64,000 nt of DNA from Saprospiraceae bacterium (GTDB lineage: Bacteria; Bacteroidota; Bacteroidia; Chitinophagales; Saprospiraceae), in contig JAHDDO010000007.1 in NCBI GenBank assembly GCA_020629315.1, positions 48,453 to 112,452 of the forward strand. Reading direction: 5' to 3'. Position 1 is the first letter of the stretch. The number at the start of each line of letters is the position of its first letter. Of this stretch, positions 9,721 to 18,414 are shown one piece after another. Under the pieces are notes generated by a model, which saw nothing but the letters and a program-made list of their open reading frames with translations, did not search any database and was not told the DNA's origin. A program made the position numbers and the translations under genes.

Positions 9721-10113
9721 ATGTTGAAACAAATCCCTGGATTATATATAGCCCATATTGATGAAGAAAAAGGAAGAGGTGTTTTTGCAGGTTTATCCAT
9801 TTCCAAAGGAGATATCATTGAAGCTTGTCCAGTTATTCATATTCCTAAAAAGGATCTACAAACGATTCATTCTACAGCCCTTCATGATTACTATTTTTTA
9901 TGGGGAAAAGATCAAGATGAAGCTGTTATTGCTTTAGGTTATGGGAGTCTATATAATCACTCTTCAGATCCCAATGCTCAAATTATTTTAGATTACCTAG
10001 CCGACGAAATAATCATAGAATGTGTTCGTAAAATTGATGCTGGAGAAGAAATTACCATTCAGTATAATGAAGGAGATATAAACGCAGATAGTTTATGGTT
10101 TGACCCTAAATGA
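9721..10113 (+). CDS. SET-domain protein (putative protein lysine methyltransferase)
   Basis: A 130-residue stand-alone SET domain. Visible motifs are KGRGVFAGLSISKGDIIE at the N-terminus, GYGSLYNHSSDPNA (the conserved NHS pseudoknot motif) and AGEEITIQYNEGD (the GEE-x-x-x-x-Y motif). These are the S-adenosylmethionine and lysine-binding elements of SET enzymes. It lacks pre- and post-SET zinc regions, as is usual in bacteria. ATG 9721 was preferred over the in-frame TTG codons at 9658 and 9700; TTG 9700 has an AAGGG upstream, so a start 7 residues earlier is possible. The substrate is unknown. A terminator follows directly. Confidence 0.85.
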   Translation: MLKQIPGLYIAHIDEEKGRGVFAGLSISKGDIIEACPVIHIPKKDLQTIHSTALHDYYFLWGKDQDEAVIALGYGSLYNHSSDPNAQIILDYLADEIIIECVRKIDAGEEITIQYNEGDINADSLWFDPK

Positions 10114-10114
10114 T

Positions 10115-10146
10115 AAAAAGGCCTTCGCGTAAGCAAAGACCTTTTT
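10115..10146 (+). terminator. Terminator after the SET gene
   Basis: AAAAAGG at 10115-10121 pairs with CCTTTTT at 10140-10146, with further partial pairing inside, starting one base past the stop codon. Its A-rich and T-rich arms make it usable in both directions. Confidence 0.65.
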
Positions 10147-10177
10147 AATTCAAATTCTCCATAATACACAATTTCTA

Positions 10178-10267
10178 CTAATCAGGTAGCATGCCTGCTT
10201 TATCAAGTGCAAAAGCAAGAACACCAGCTACTGCAAAAAAGGATAGGGCTAAAATTAAAACAGTCAT
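10178..10267 (-). CDS. 29-residue single-span membrane microprotein
   Basis: A 30-codon frame on the minus strand. It opens MTVLILALSFFAVAGVLAFA, continues LDKAGMLPD and then stops. Residues 2-21 form one uninterrupted hydrophobic helix with small residues in the middle, followed by a short polar tail, the shape of small membrane subunits or regulators such as CydX or KdpF, though no family was recognised. Upstream, AGGAA and TTCCT form a small inverted repeat just before the ATG and include a possible ribosome site. It stands alone between a SET gene terminator and a lipoprotein gene. Confidence 0.5.
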   Translation of the reverse strand: MTVLILALSFFAVAGVLAFALDKAGMLPD

Positions 10268-10307
10268 AACAGGAATTTTTTGGTTCCTTCCTAATTTAAA
10301 TAGTTAT

Positions 10308-10331
10308 TTGTTAAAATTCAAGTTTTAACAA
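10308..10331. repeat. 9-bp perfect inverted repeat (operator or terminator stem)
   Basis: TTGTTAAAA at 10308-10316 and TTTTAACAA at 10323-10331 with a 6-base loop, between the lipoprotein gene stop (10386) and the microprotein start (10267). No T tract follows on the minus strand, so it may be a binding site for a dimeric regulator rather than a terminator. Confidence 0.45.
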
Positions 10332-10385
10332 CATTTATTTGCATTTTCAGGGTTTTCCTGTAGGGGTATTCGGCTTTTTTGTTGT

Positions 10386-11426
10386 CTAACGAAATTTTCT
10401 TACGAATTCAGCTACTTCTGTGCTGAAAGCTGTTTTTTCATTAATCATAGGGCTATGGCCAGAACCATTAAAAATGCGGAAGAATTTATCTTCGCTACTG
10501 GCTAATGTCACCAATTCCTCAGCATAATGAACAGGCGTGACAAAATCGAATTTACCAACATAGACAGCTAAAGGTATTTCTATTGCTGAAAGTTGTGGAC
10601 TAATGTCCATAGTAATTAGCTCATCAAGCAAACCTTGATTAGCTGAAATAGTATTTACACTAGAAGCGAATATATCATAGTTAGAGAAAAGATTATAATC
10701 TAAAAAATCAATGGCATCAATACCTTCCAAGGTCAATGAATCCATGACTAAGGTTTCCAATTGATTGGCAATTCTATTAGCTTCAGCAACATCTTCTATC
10801 GTACCTTGATCCAGACTTTGCAAACTAGCTATATGCTTTTCCCAATCTTCGACGTTTTTCCCTGCTGCTATTTGCGCGGAACCAATGCGATCAACCATTT
10901 CTCGAAGTACTGAAATATATGTTGTGAAATCATGAATACCATCTACTACAATAGCGCCTTTTAAGTTTGAGGCGCGAGTGTTATCTACAATATAATTAGC
11001 CGTAAGAGCGCCGCCCCAGCTATGCCCCATCAAAAAGAAACCAACATCTTCTCCGTATTGTGAAGAAAGCAAGTTAATCAAATGATCTACATCTGACACA
11101 TAATCTGAAATTTGCAAATCCGCAATGTCACAATTCCCTAAAGAAGATCCAGAACATCGTTGATCCCAATATACCATTGCGAACTCTTCCTCTAAGATTT
11201 CGAACAAAGCAAGCTCTTCATAGATTGAGGCATGACCACCAGGACCTCCATGAAGCATAATAATTAGTGTTTTGGATTGGGTATTACCTTTTACGACAAC
11301 TGGCATAATCGCATCATCTATCTCTACGTAAAAGCGATCTCTAACATCAACGCCAACACTAATTTTCTCCTGACAGGAAGAAAGAACCATTAGAAATAAA
11401 AACCCAAAAAAGATCTTACTTTTCAT
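10386..11426 (-). CDS. Alpha/beta-hydrolase lipoprotein (proline iminopeptidase-like, S33)
   Basis: A 346-residue exported hydrolase. The start at 11426 gives a lipoprotein signal (MKSKIFFGFLFLMVLSSC) with the lipobox LSSC, so the mature enzyme should be anchored to a membrane by its N-terminal Cys. Hydrolase features are the oxyanion motif HGGPGGH near residue 85, DQRCSGSS, the nucleophile elbow GHSWGG near residue 145, the acid in GKFDFVTP and the catalytic His in GSGHSPMIN. HGGPG with DQRG-like DQRC is typical of prolyl aminopeptidase relatives. Overlaps the upstream gene by 11 bases, so probably co-transcribed. Substrate unknown. Confidence 0.88.
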   Translation of the reverse strand: MKSKIFFGFLFLMVLSSCQEKISVGVDVRDRFYVEIDDAIMPVVVKGNTQSKTLIIMLHGGPGGHASIYEELALFEILEEEFAMVYWDQRCSGSSLGNCDIADLQISDYVSDVDHLINLLSSQYGEDVGFFLMGHSWGGALTANYIVDNTRASNLKGAIVVDGIHDFTTYISVLREMVDRIGSAQIAAGKNVEDWEKHIASLQSLDQGTIEDVAEANRIANQLETLVMDSLTLEGIDAIDFLDYNLFSNYDIFASSVNTISANQGLLDELITMDISPQLSAIEIPLAVYVGKFDFVTPVHYAEELVTLASSEDKFFRIFNGSGHSPMINEKTAFSTEVAEFVRKFR

Positions 11427-12009
11427 GCTTTGCAATTTTCTTATACGCACCAAAACCAATATAAACTGCCGGAAGTATCGCAGAGTTAAATGGGCCTCTT
11501 ATACTTCCTCCCATTTCAAAATAGTACCCTGTTTTCTTTTTACGAATCGTAGGATTGGTCCCTACGCCTACAGTAGCTGTTACGATAATATTATTTTGAC
11601 CATTGATTTTCTTAGTTTCAAAACTACCGTCAGGTTGAAGCACATAGCTTACAGCATCTGTAAAGCTTCTGTGATAACCCATACCTGGACCAAAATAAAG
11701 TTGATAGCCTTTAGCATTTGTTATTCTAAAAATCCATTGTGGGATCAGAGCCAGACCAAGGTAATTTTCGGCATTATAATAAGCCATAAATTGGGTACGT
11801 ATCGAATTTTCACTGATCTGCTTTAGCTGCTTATTTTTCTTTTTTCCTTGGTAAATCGTCTCCGTTTTCAAGGGAATTTCATAATACCCTTGAATACCTG
11901 GATTAATAGGGAAAGAACTAAAGTAACCGGCTCCCCATGAATGTTGGGCTTTACCTTGGACCGCACAAAAAACGGTGATAAAAATTATAAGTAAGCTATA
12001 CCACTTCAT
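11416..12009 (-). CDS. Exported protein, probable small outer-membrane or periplasmic beta protein
   Basis: A 197-residue protein with a signal peptide (residues 1 to about 21, MKWYSLLIIFITVFCAVQGKAQ). The rest alternates aromatic and glycine-rich strands (YFGPGMGYHRSF, VTATVGVGTNP, TGYYFEMGGSIRG), suggesting a small beta-barrel. It is rich in Lys in one loop (YQGKKKNKQLKQ). I do not recognise a family. It sits upstream of and overlaps the hydrolase lipoprotein gene by 11 bases, so both products may work at the cell surface. Confidence 0.6.
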   Translation of the reverse strand: MKWYSLLIIFITVFCAVQGKAQHSWGAGYFSSFPINPGIQGYYEIPLKTETIYQGKKKNKQLKQISENSIRTQFMAYYNAENYLGLALIPQWIFRITNAKGYQLYFGPGMGYHRSFTDAVSYVLQPDGSFETKKINGQNNIIVTATVGVGTNPTIRKKKTGYYFEMGGSIRGPFNSAILPAVYIGFGAYKKIAKHEK

Positions 12010-12063
12010 ATGTTAATCAACTGATTTAAATAGAAGTTAGTATATAGTCGAGCTAACTTATAA

Positions 12064-13704
12064 TCAGTTTTGACCAAGAATAAATTTACCAGACATTATT
12101 TTACTAGCACTTCTAATTCTATACACAATAGGAATAGGCACTAATCCTACATGCCCATTGTTAAATTGGGCACTATGAGATCCAGAAACATGATACCCTT
12201 CCGCAGCAACACCCAACTTCTGCCCTGTCATTGTAAATATTTCAACAACTGTATTGGCGGGACGGTTTAAAGAAAAATCGATAATTATTCCCCCGTTTCC
12301 ATCAGGCCGCGCTCTATGTGATATTTCTTGTTCAATCGGTAAATAGTCATTGTTCCCTGATGAAATACAATTTATTCCTAAGTCTAATCTTTCATAGGAA
12401 TCACCTAATATAGAATCCACCCCAATTGGATCCAAGCATAACCAATTTTCTAAGACGGTAGCATAGATCGATCTAAAATCAATGGAATGTTCCAAATTGC
12501 CATTAGTATCAAGGTTTTGTAAATCTGGTAAATCACCCACAAATCCATTTCCTTGTAATCCAGATCCAAAAAACATCATAGGAGCAGCTGTTCCATGATC
12601 TGTTCCCTGATTTCCATTTGCATTAACTCTTCTACCAAACTCCGAGACTGTCATGGTCAAAACATCTCCGTCTTTATTATCTTGTGAAAGATCATTGTAA
12701 AACGATGCTACTGACTCAGATAGTGAGTTCAACAAATTAAGATGATAGGTTTTTTGATTTTCATGGGTATCAAATCCATTTAATGTCACCATGAACAATT
12801 TTGTTCCTAAACCACCTCGTATAAGTCTAGCTATTATAGCAAGAGAATTTGCCAATTCGCCTCCTTGATATTGAACTAAGTTTTCTGCTTTTTCATAAGC
12901 TTCATTTATCAAAGGAGCATATTCATATGTAATGTTCAACACGTTTCTTATATACCCAATTTGTTCGCCATAATAGCAATCATCTGGCAGGTTCTCTGTG
13001 TCGTATATTATCCCACTTTCAGCTATAGATTGTAAGGTGTTCAAACTATTGAAATTTACGGCAAGATCAAGTTGGTTTTGATTGAAATATGTTTTACTCG
13101 AGCCACTATTTATCTTAATTGCCGCCGGTATAGATGGTAAATTCTCCAAAAAATCAGGCGCTTTATCTAATATATATTTCCCTAACCAACCTGATTTATC
13201 AACTGAAGTATCAAAAGAAGGATTTGCTGTATCAAATATTTCTGATCCCTTAAAGTGAGAAAGATTATGATTTTCGTAGCCCACAGTGTGTGCTACTTTC
13301 ATATGCCCGTTGTTCCAAAGATTAGCTAAAGCATTCATTTCATTTGGAAGAGCATTTGCATTATCAAGAGTAAAATAATTAGCTTCACTAATTGCTAAAT
13401 TCCCTCTATTTGAAAGATATCTACTATAATCATGTAATGGAATTATGGTATTCAGTCCATCATTTCCTCCAGCCAATCGTATGATTACTAAAATACGGTC
13501 TTCAACACCGCCATTTAAAACCAAAGGTAGACTAGCATTAGCTGCTAATGCCGTCAAATTAAGCCCACCAAAGGCCATTGTTGCTCCGCCTGTTACGCCT
13601 AAGGTTCTTAAGAAACTTCTTCGAGTCCAACTTTCATGATCTTCAGAATGCTTATGGCCATCAGATAAAGCAATGCCTCTATTTTTATTGTCATGTGTAC
13701 ACAT
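12064..13704 (-). CDS. DUF1501 family protein with Tat signal and C-terminal sorting-like domain
   Basis: A 546-residue exported protein of the sulfatase-like DUF1501 family. The N-terminus has a twin-arginine signal, WTRRSFLRTLGVTGG, followed by a hydrophobic stretch. Family motifs include VIIRLAGGNDGLNTIIPL, LSHFKGSEIFDTA, TMTVSEFGRRVNANGNQGTDHGTAAPMMFFG and LQNLDTNGN. The last 75 residues look like a type IX type A sorting domain (VVEIFTMTGQKLG, then VYRIRSASKIMSGKFILGQ). Transcribed 7 bases after a DUF1800 gene, the usual partner of this family; the pair is common in Bacteroidota and Planctomycetota but its function is not known. Confidence 0.9.
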   Translation of the reverse strand: MCTHDNKNRGIALSDGHKHSEDHESWTRRSFLRTLGVTGGATMAFGGLNLTALAANASLPLVLNGGVEDRILVIIRLAGGNDGLNTIIPLHDYSRYLSNRGNLAISEANYFTLDNANALPNEMNALANLWNNGHMKVAHTVGYENHNLSHFKGSEIFDTANPSFDTSVDKSGWLGKYILDKAPDFLENLPSIPAAIKINSGSSKTYFNQNQLDLAVNFNSLNTLQSIAESGIIYDTENLPDDCYYGEQIGYIRNVLNITYEYAPLINEAYEKAENLVQYQGGELANSLAIIARLIRGGLGTKLFMVTLNGFDTHENQKTYHLNLLNSLSESVASFYNDLSQDNKDGDVLTMTVSEFGRRVNANGNQGTDHGTAAPMMFFGSGLQGNGFVGDLPDLQNLDTNGNLEHSIDFRSIYATVLENWLCLDPIGVDSILGDSYERLDLGINCISSGNNDYLPIEQEISHRARPDGNGGIIIDFSLNRPANTVVEIFTMTGQKLGVAAEGYHVSGSHSAQFNNGHVGLVPIPIVYRIRSASKIMSGKFILGQN

Positions 13705-13711
13705 AGTTTCT

Positions 13712-15193
13712 TTATTTTAATTGAAATTCAGGAGATAATGAAAGATGAACCAAAAGATTAAAAATTTGTTGGGGAACAGTTTCATAATTAAGCGTCCAAG
13801 TTCCATTTAAATAGTATGAAGGATCAATAACATCTTCCATTCTAAAAACCTTCCTAGCTTCTTGGTATTCGTTTTCAAATTGAAATTTCTTTGGAAATAA
13901 AAATTCAATAACCTGATCAGTAATACTGTCTGGATCAGTTTCTTGTTCACCTACTACAGCAGTCAACCACGATCTTAAAAAACCTCCGTTCCCATCATTT
14001 AATGAGGCAACATATAATAATACATTATCTGTATTGCCTGATCTAAAACTAAATGAGCCAGAATTAATCCACGATCGATTTCCTGGCCATCCAGCAACAT
14101 TAACTGGACTGAAAATCGCTTGACCATATTCACCACTTGCAACAGCTATACTATACAGAAGCTCATCTGTTTTAGTAAGTTCAAGCTCATTTAAAAACAT
14201 AAGAAAATGCTCTACATGACCTGGAATTATAGTACTGTAATTAGCTGGATGAAAAAAGTGTTGACTACAAAATAACGCTTTCATTATTGGAACAAGCTCC
14301 CAATTATTTTCTCGTAAAATCACAGCCAAGTCGGCAATGATTTGCTCGTCTTCTTTAGGGTTTACGAAATGACGGTACAGCTTTCCACAGATATGAGTTG
14401 ATATCTCTTCGGCGCGCTCTTCGAATAAAATATCAATCACATCATTATACCCCCAATTACCTGTGCGCCCAAAAATAGTTTTTTGGCCTGGATCAAAAAG
14501 CGCAGCATTAAAACTAAATGGTCCACCAAGATCATTATAGTCCGTCGTATTCCAACCTGTTATGGCTCGTGCAGTTTCAGTAATATCTTGCTGTGTATAT
14601 CCATTATCTACACCTAAAGTGAAAAGTTCATAAAGCTCTCTTGCATAATTTTCATTGGGTTCAAAACGAGTATTAACATAACCATCTAAATAAATAAGCA
14701 TGGCAGGCGTCAATCCTATTTCCCTTACAAACTCTTTGAAATTTCCTAATGCGTGTTTTTGAAGCAGGAAGTGGTATTGGTACATCCAAGAAGAATAGCC
14801 ATAAGTATTAATATCCGTCACAAAGTGGTTGTGCCAAAAGAAGGACATTCTATCCCGTAAACCGTTATTCTTAATTGACCGCACCCATTCAACTGTCCAG
14901 TCAATGCGCTGTTGAACTATAGCTTCAACAAAAGCATCATTTCCAATAGGGTAATCACTTCGTTGCCAAAAAGCCCATTCAGGTTCTTGAGCAAACGGTA
15001 AATTTATAGCATTTTCTACCAAGGTATTTACTACCTCCACCGGATTTTGATTCAATAAAAAATCTATGGTGTTGACACTGGCACCCATCTGCATGCGTCG
15101 CATTAAATGAGTAGCTGATGATCGATTCCAAGGGATATCCGTTGTAGGTGTAAACGGCGAAAGTGTCCCAATGGCACAGTTTACAAATGGCAT
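13712..15193 (-). CDS. DUF1800 family protein
   Basis: A 493-residue protein with the family motifs MSFFWHNHFVTD, NENYARELYELFTLG, AITGW and NVAGWPGNRSW. No signal peptide is obvious at the chosen ATG (15193), which has a stop-rich region before it. DUF1800 proteins are almost always found next to a DUF1501 protein, as here (7-base gap), and the two are thought to act together outside the cytoplasm, possibly on polysaccharides or surface material; that is inference from context. No DUF1800-specific catalytic residues are established. Confidence 0.9.
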   Translation of the reverse strand: MPFVNCAIGTLSPFTPTTDIPWNRSSATHLMRRMQMGASVNTIDFLLNQNPVEVVNTLVENAINLPFAQEPEWAFWQRSDYPIGNDAFVEAIVQQRIDWTVEWVRSIKNNGLRDRMSFFWHNHFVTDINTYGYSSWMYQYHFLLQKHALGNFKEFVREIGLTPAMLIYLDGYVNTRFEPNENYARELYELFTLGVDNGYTQQDITETARAITGWNTTDYNDLGGPFSFNAALFDPGQKTIFGRTGNWGYNDVIDILFEERAEEISTHICGKLYRHFVNPKEDEQIIADLAVILRENNWELVPIMKALFCSQHFFHPANYSTIIPGHVEHFLMFLNELELTKTDELLYSIAVASGEYGQAIFSPVNVAGWPGNRSWINSGSFSFRSGNTDNVLLYVASLNDGNGGFLRSWLTAVVGEQETDPDSITDQVIEFLFPKKFQFENEYQEARKVFRMEDVIDPSYYLNGTWTLNYETVPQQIFNLLVHLSLSPEFQLK

Positions 15194-15281
15194 TTAGATC
15201 TGTTTTATAAAGTGAATACACGATAAACCAAAAATACCCTAATGCATTTTTGACTATTCTTTAAGATAAGCGTTTAATCCC

Positions 15282-16448
15282 CTATTTATAAATTTCGGCT
15301 TTCAAGAATTCTGAAAAATTCTTTTCTACTGCCAAGGCGGCAGCATCTCCAGAAATATAGCTGCCTCCATCCGTAACAGGAGTCATAATTTTTCCCCCAT
15401 TTACCTTTAGCTCATAAGACCTCTCCAAACCTCGTAACAAAACAACAAAGCGCTCCGTTCCTTGCTTAAATCGAATCTCTGAATTACCCGCGCTTGGAAA
15501 GCCTTGCAGTTGCTGTAAGAATCTGCGGATCGCTCGCTCTTCTGTGATCTTTGTTCGCTTAGACAAACTTTCGTCTGTCATATCGTAATAGGCATGAATA
15601 ATAATTTGCTTTACATCCATATTAAGATAGTCTAATAAGTCAGGTGTTTCTTGGTCTACAAAACGAATATCAGACATTCGCATCTCATGCAACCAAGTCC
15701 CCTTGTCTTTATCTTGTTTAGATGTAATCCGTTGTGGAAATAAAATCCCATTCTTTTCTATCAGGTCATTGAACAACACCATACCTTTTGCAAAACCCGC
15801 TTGCTCTCGAATCGTAAACTCTACTAACCTCACTTGTTTACTTTCAGGATGAATCCAAAGTAAATACTGATCAATGTCTTTTTGTGGAGCCACACTGTTC
15901 CAACTAGCCAAAACTAGCTCATAATCTTCTCCTTCAAAGGGAGCAGTACCCGCATAGGTAACGGTATTTGCTTCTTGAATTTTAAAAGGAAATTCAATAA
16001 AATACTGATACGTCGGAATCCAAAACTTTGCCTTCTTTTGCTGCTTGGAAACAGACTCTCCAGACGCATTTATCACACTCGCTTTTCCATTCTCATATAT
16101 CCAAGAAGCATATTTCTTTATTGGTTCTGCAAAGTCCATCTTCCCATCTGTATTCCTAGCATTGAAAGACAAGGTCATTTTTTGTGGATTGGAATTATAT
16201 GGATTAACCATCTTCCCCATTAGGCCTTTAAACTCATCTTCAAAATCTAGTTCGTACCGATTTACATATTGCCACATGTGGAACCCATACGCATTCGCAA
16301 CATCTGAAAGCAACGCTCGGCCTTTACGTTCAAGAAAGATAGAATCATTAGATGGATCCTTTACAAAAGCAGGTCTAATGTCAGCCAGACAGCCGGAAAC
16401 TAACAAGGAAGCAATAAGAATGAGCGATAATAGGAATCCACTTTTCAT
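15282..16448 (-). CDS. Conserved lipoprotein of unknown function
   Basis: A 388-residue lipoprotein: residues 1-20 are a signal with lipobox LVSGC. The central part (residues 60-290) is strand-rich and alternates short charged turns with aromatic residues (YELVLASWNSVAPQKDIDQYLLWIHPESKQVRLVEFTIRE, shown in part), recalling LolA/LolB-like half-barrel outer-membrane lipoproteins and DUF6503-type proteins; this similarity is by eye only. The last 100 residues (ERAIRRFLQQLQ onward) form a separate domain. Starts 5 bases downstream of gpmI and is probably in its transcript. Confidence 0.6.
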   Translation of the reverse strand: MKSGFLLSLILIASLLVSGCLADIRPAFVKDPSNDSIFLERKGRALLSDVANAYGFHMWQYVNRYELDFEDEFKGLMGKMVNPYNSNPQKMTLSFNARNTDGKMDFAEPIKKYASWIYENGKASVINASGESVSKQQKKAKFWIPTYQYFIEFPFKIQEANTVTYAGTAPFEGEDYELVLASWNSVAPQKDIDQYLLWIHPESKQVRLVEFTIREQAGFAKGMVLFNDLIEKNGILFPQRITSKQDKDKGTWLHEMRMSDIRFVDQETPDLLDYLNMDVKQIIIHAYYDMTDESLSKRTKITEERAIRRFLQQLQGFPSAGNSEIRFKQGTERFVVLLRGLERSYELKVNGGKIMTPVTDGGSYISGDAAALAVEKNFSEFLKAEIYK

Positions 16449-16452
16449 AACA

Positions 16453-17964
16453 TTAATTTATAAGGACATCACCTGTCATTTCTTTAGGGATTTCCAATCC
16501 CATCAATGTAAGTATAGTCGGCGCAACATCCGCTAATTTACCTGAGCTAATAGTATCAAATTTGTTGCCACCTTCAAGCAGAATAATTGGGACTAGATTT
16601 GTTGTATGCGCAGTATGGACTGACCCGTCCGGATTTTTCATTATATCCGCATTACCATGGTCCGCTATAATTACTATTGAATATCCGTTTTCTAGCAGTT
16701 TTGTTGACAGTTGTTTTGCGCATGTATCTACACATTCTACTGCCTGTACCGCTGCCTCAAAACTTCCTGTATGACCCACCATATCCGCATTAGCATAGTT
16801 GACACAGACAAAGTTAGCTTGGCGTTTTTCTATTTCTTCGATGACTGATTGTGTGAGTTCATGAGCAGACATTTCTGGTTTTTGGTCATAGGTAGCTACC
16901 TTCGGCGAATTAACCATAACTCGAACTTCACCTTCAAAAGGGGCTTCAATGCCACCTGAAAAGAAGAAGGTCACATGAGGGTATTTTTCGGTTTCTGCCG
17001 CTCTTAATTGAGACATACCTTTTTGCGCTAAATAGTCTCCTAGCGAATTTTGTATTGTCTCCTTTTCGAATAACACTGCTACATCTTTAAAATTCTCATC
17101 ATAGCGAGTCATACACACAAAATGCAAGGGAAGGGGCTTCATATCATAGTCTGGAAATGACTCTTGCGTTAGGGCTTTGGTTATTTGACGTGGTCTATCG
17201 GTTCTAAAATTGAAAAAAAGAACTACGTCTCCGGGTTCTATTAATCCAGCTTTATCACAACAGATAGCAGGCATAAATTCATCTGTGATTTCCGTCTCAT
17301 ATTGCCTTTCCACCTCTTCCAGTATACTTTCTGTTTGTATTCCAATGCCCTTCGTTAGTAAATCATAAGAATCCTTGATCCGTTCCCATCTATTATCTCT
17401 ATCCATTGCATAATATCGTCCAATGACCGTAGATAAACTGAAATCTGTATTCTCCGTCTCTAAAATTTCTTTAAGATATTTAGAGCCTCCATTAGGGTCC
17501 GTATCTCTTCCATCTAGAAAAGCATGCAAGTAAACATTTGAGACGTCCGCCTTATATAGAAGTTGCAATATTGATTGCGCATGCGATATATGGGAATGAA
17601 CACCTCCATCACTCAATAAGCCCATAAGGTGAAATTTCACATGCTCGGTCTTAGCTTTAGTAATAGCCGCTTGAAATACCTCATTTTCAGCAAAAGCCCC
17701 ATCTTTAAAACTGTTATTAATGCGAGCCAGTTCTTGAAAAACCACTCGTCCAGCACCGATATTGAGGTGTCCAACTTCCGAATTACCCATTTGACCGGCT
17801 GGTAAGCCTACTTCTTCACCAAAAGTAATGAGCTCAGCACTCGGGTTTTCTTTGCGAATTTGATCAATGAATGGGGTATTTGCCTTATCTATAGCACTTC
17901 TTTCAGCATCTTTTGCTATGCCCCAGCCATCGAGAATAATCAGGGCTGCTTTGGAATTCTCCAC
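16453..17964 (-). CDS. gpmI: 2,3-bisphosphoglycerate-independent phosphoglycerate mutase
   Basis: Interconverts 3- and 2-phosphoglycerate in glycolysis and gluconeogenesis, in the cytosol, with two Mn2+ ions. At 503 residues it has the standard length. Visible are the metal-binding start ALIILDGWGIA, the catalytic Ser in GNSEVGHLNIGAGRVV near residue 62, the substrate loop AFLDGRDTDPNGG near residue 150, NFRTDRPRQITKAL near residue 255, and the C-terminal metal ligands in NADMVGHTG and IADHGNAD with HTTNLVP. ATG at 17964. Followed closely by a lipoprotein gene on the same strand. Confidence 0.97.
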   Translation of the reverse strand: MENSKAALIILDGWGIAKDAERSAIDKANTPFIDQIRKENPSAELITFGEEVGLPAGQMGNSEVGHLNIGAGRVVFQELARINNSFKDGAFAENEVFQAAITKAKTEHVKFHLMGLLSDGGVHSHISHAQSILQLLYKADVSNVYLHAFLDGRDTDPNGGSKYLKEILETENTDFSLSTVIGRYYAMDRDNRWERIKDSYDLLTKGIGIQTESILEEVERQYETEITDEFMPAICCDKAGLIEPGDVVLFFNFRTDRPRQITKALTQESFPDYDMKPLPLHFVCMTRYDENFKDVAVLFEKETIQNSLGDYLAQKGMSQLRAAETEKYPHVTFFFSGGIEAPFEGEVRVMVNSPKVATYDQKPEMSAHELTQSVIEEIEKRQANFVCVNYANADMVGHTGSFEAAVQAVECVDTCAKQLSTKLLENGYSIVIIADHGNADIMKNPDGSVHTAHTTNLVPIILLEGGNKFDTISSGKLADVAPTILTLMGLEIPKEMTGDVLIN

Positions 17965-18046
17965 GTAATGTTAATTTTTTTAATACTAATTATAAAACTA
18001 TTTAGATATCCCCAGACGTTTTAGGAATAGTTTTAATTTCAAAACT

Positions 18047-18412
18047 ATGAAAAACACGATTTTGATATTGCTATTTTCCTTTATTTCCTTGAGTGCAAGC
18101 GCTCAAATCGAAAAAAGGATCATGAATGAGCTTCAATCTAATGAATATGCGGCTTTAACGGAGCAAATGGACAAGCGATTAGACCTTTGCATTCTAGAGG
18201 ACCAAGAATTTATGCCAAAAGAAGAAGCGCTAAAACGGATAAAAGCATTTAATGCAGAAAATCCCATTTCTACATGGAAACTTATGCACGGTGGAAACTC
18301 TAAGGCTAATACATCGAGATATTCAGTGATTGATGTCCAAACCGAAAAAACACCTTATAGATTAATGATCTACTATACTGATGGTATGATCACAGAAATT
18401 CGATTCGAATAA
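18047..18412 (+). CDS. Small exported protein of unknown function
   Basis: A 121-residue protein with a clear signal peptide (MKNTILILLFSFISLSASAQ). The mature part of about 100 residues is mixed helix and strand (EYAALTEQMDKRLDLCIL, TWKLMHGGNSKANTSRYSVI, YRLMIYYTDGMITEIRF) and looks like a DUF4783-type fold: a small cystatin or NTF2-like helix packed on strands. This family call is by eye and uncertain. Convergent with the giant secreted-protein gene, with only 2 bases between stop codons and no terminator hairpin. Confidence 0.65.
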   Translation: MKNTILILLFSFISLSASAQIEKRIMNELQSNEYAALTEQMDKRLDLCILEDQEFMPKEEALKRIKAFNAENPISTWKLMHGGNSKANTSRYSVIDVQTEKTPYRLMIYYTDGMITEIRFE

Positions 18413-18414
18413 GT

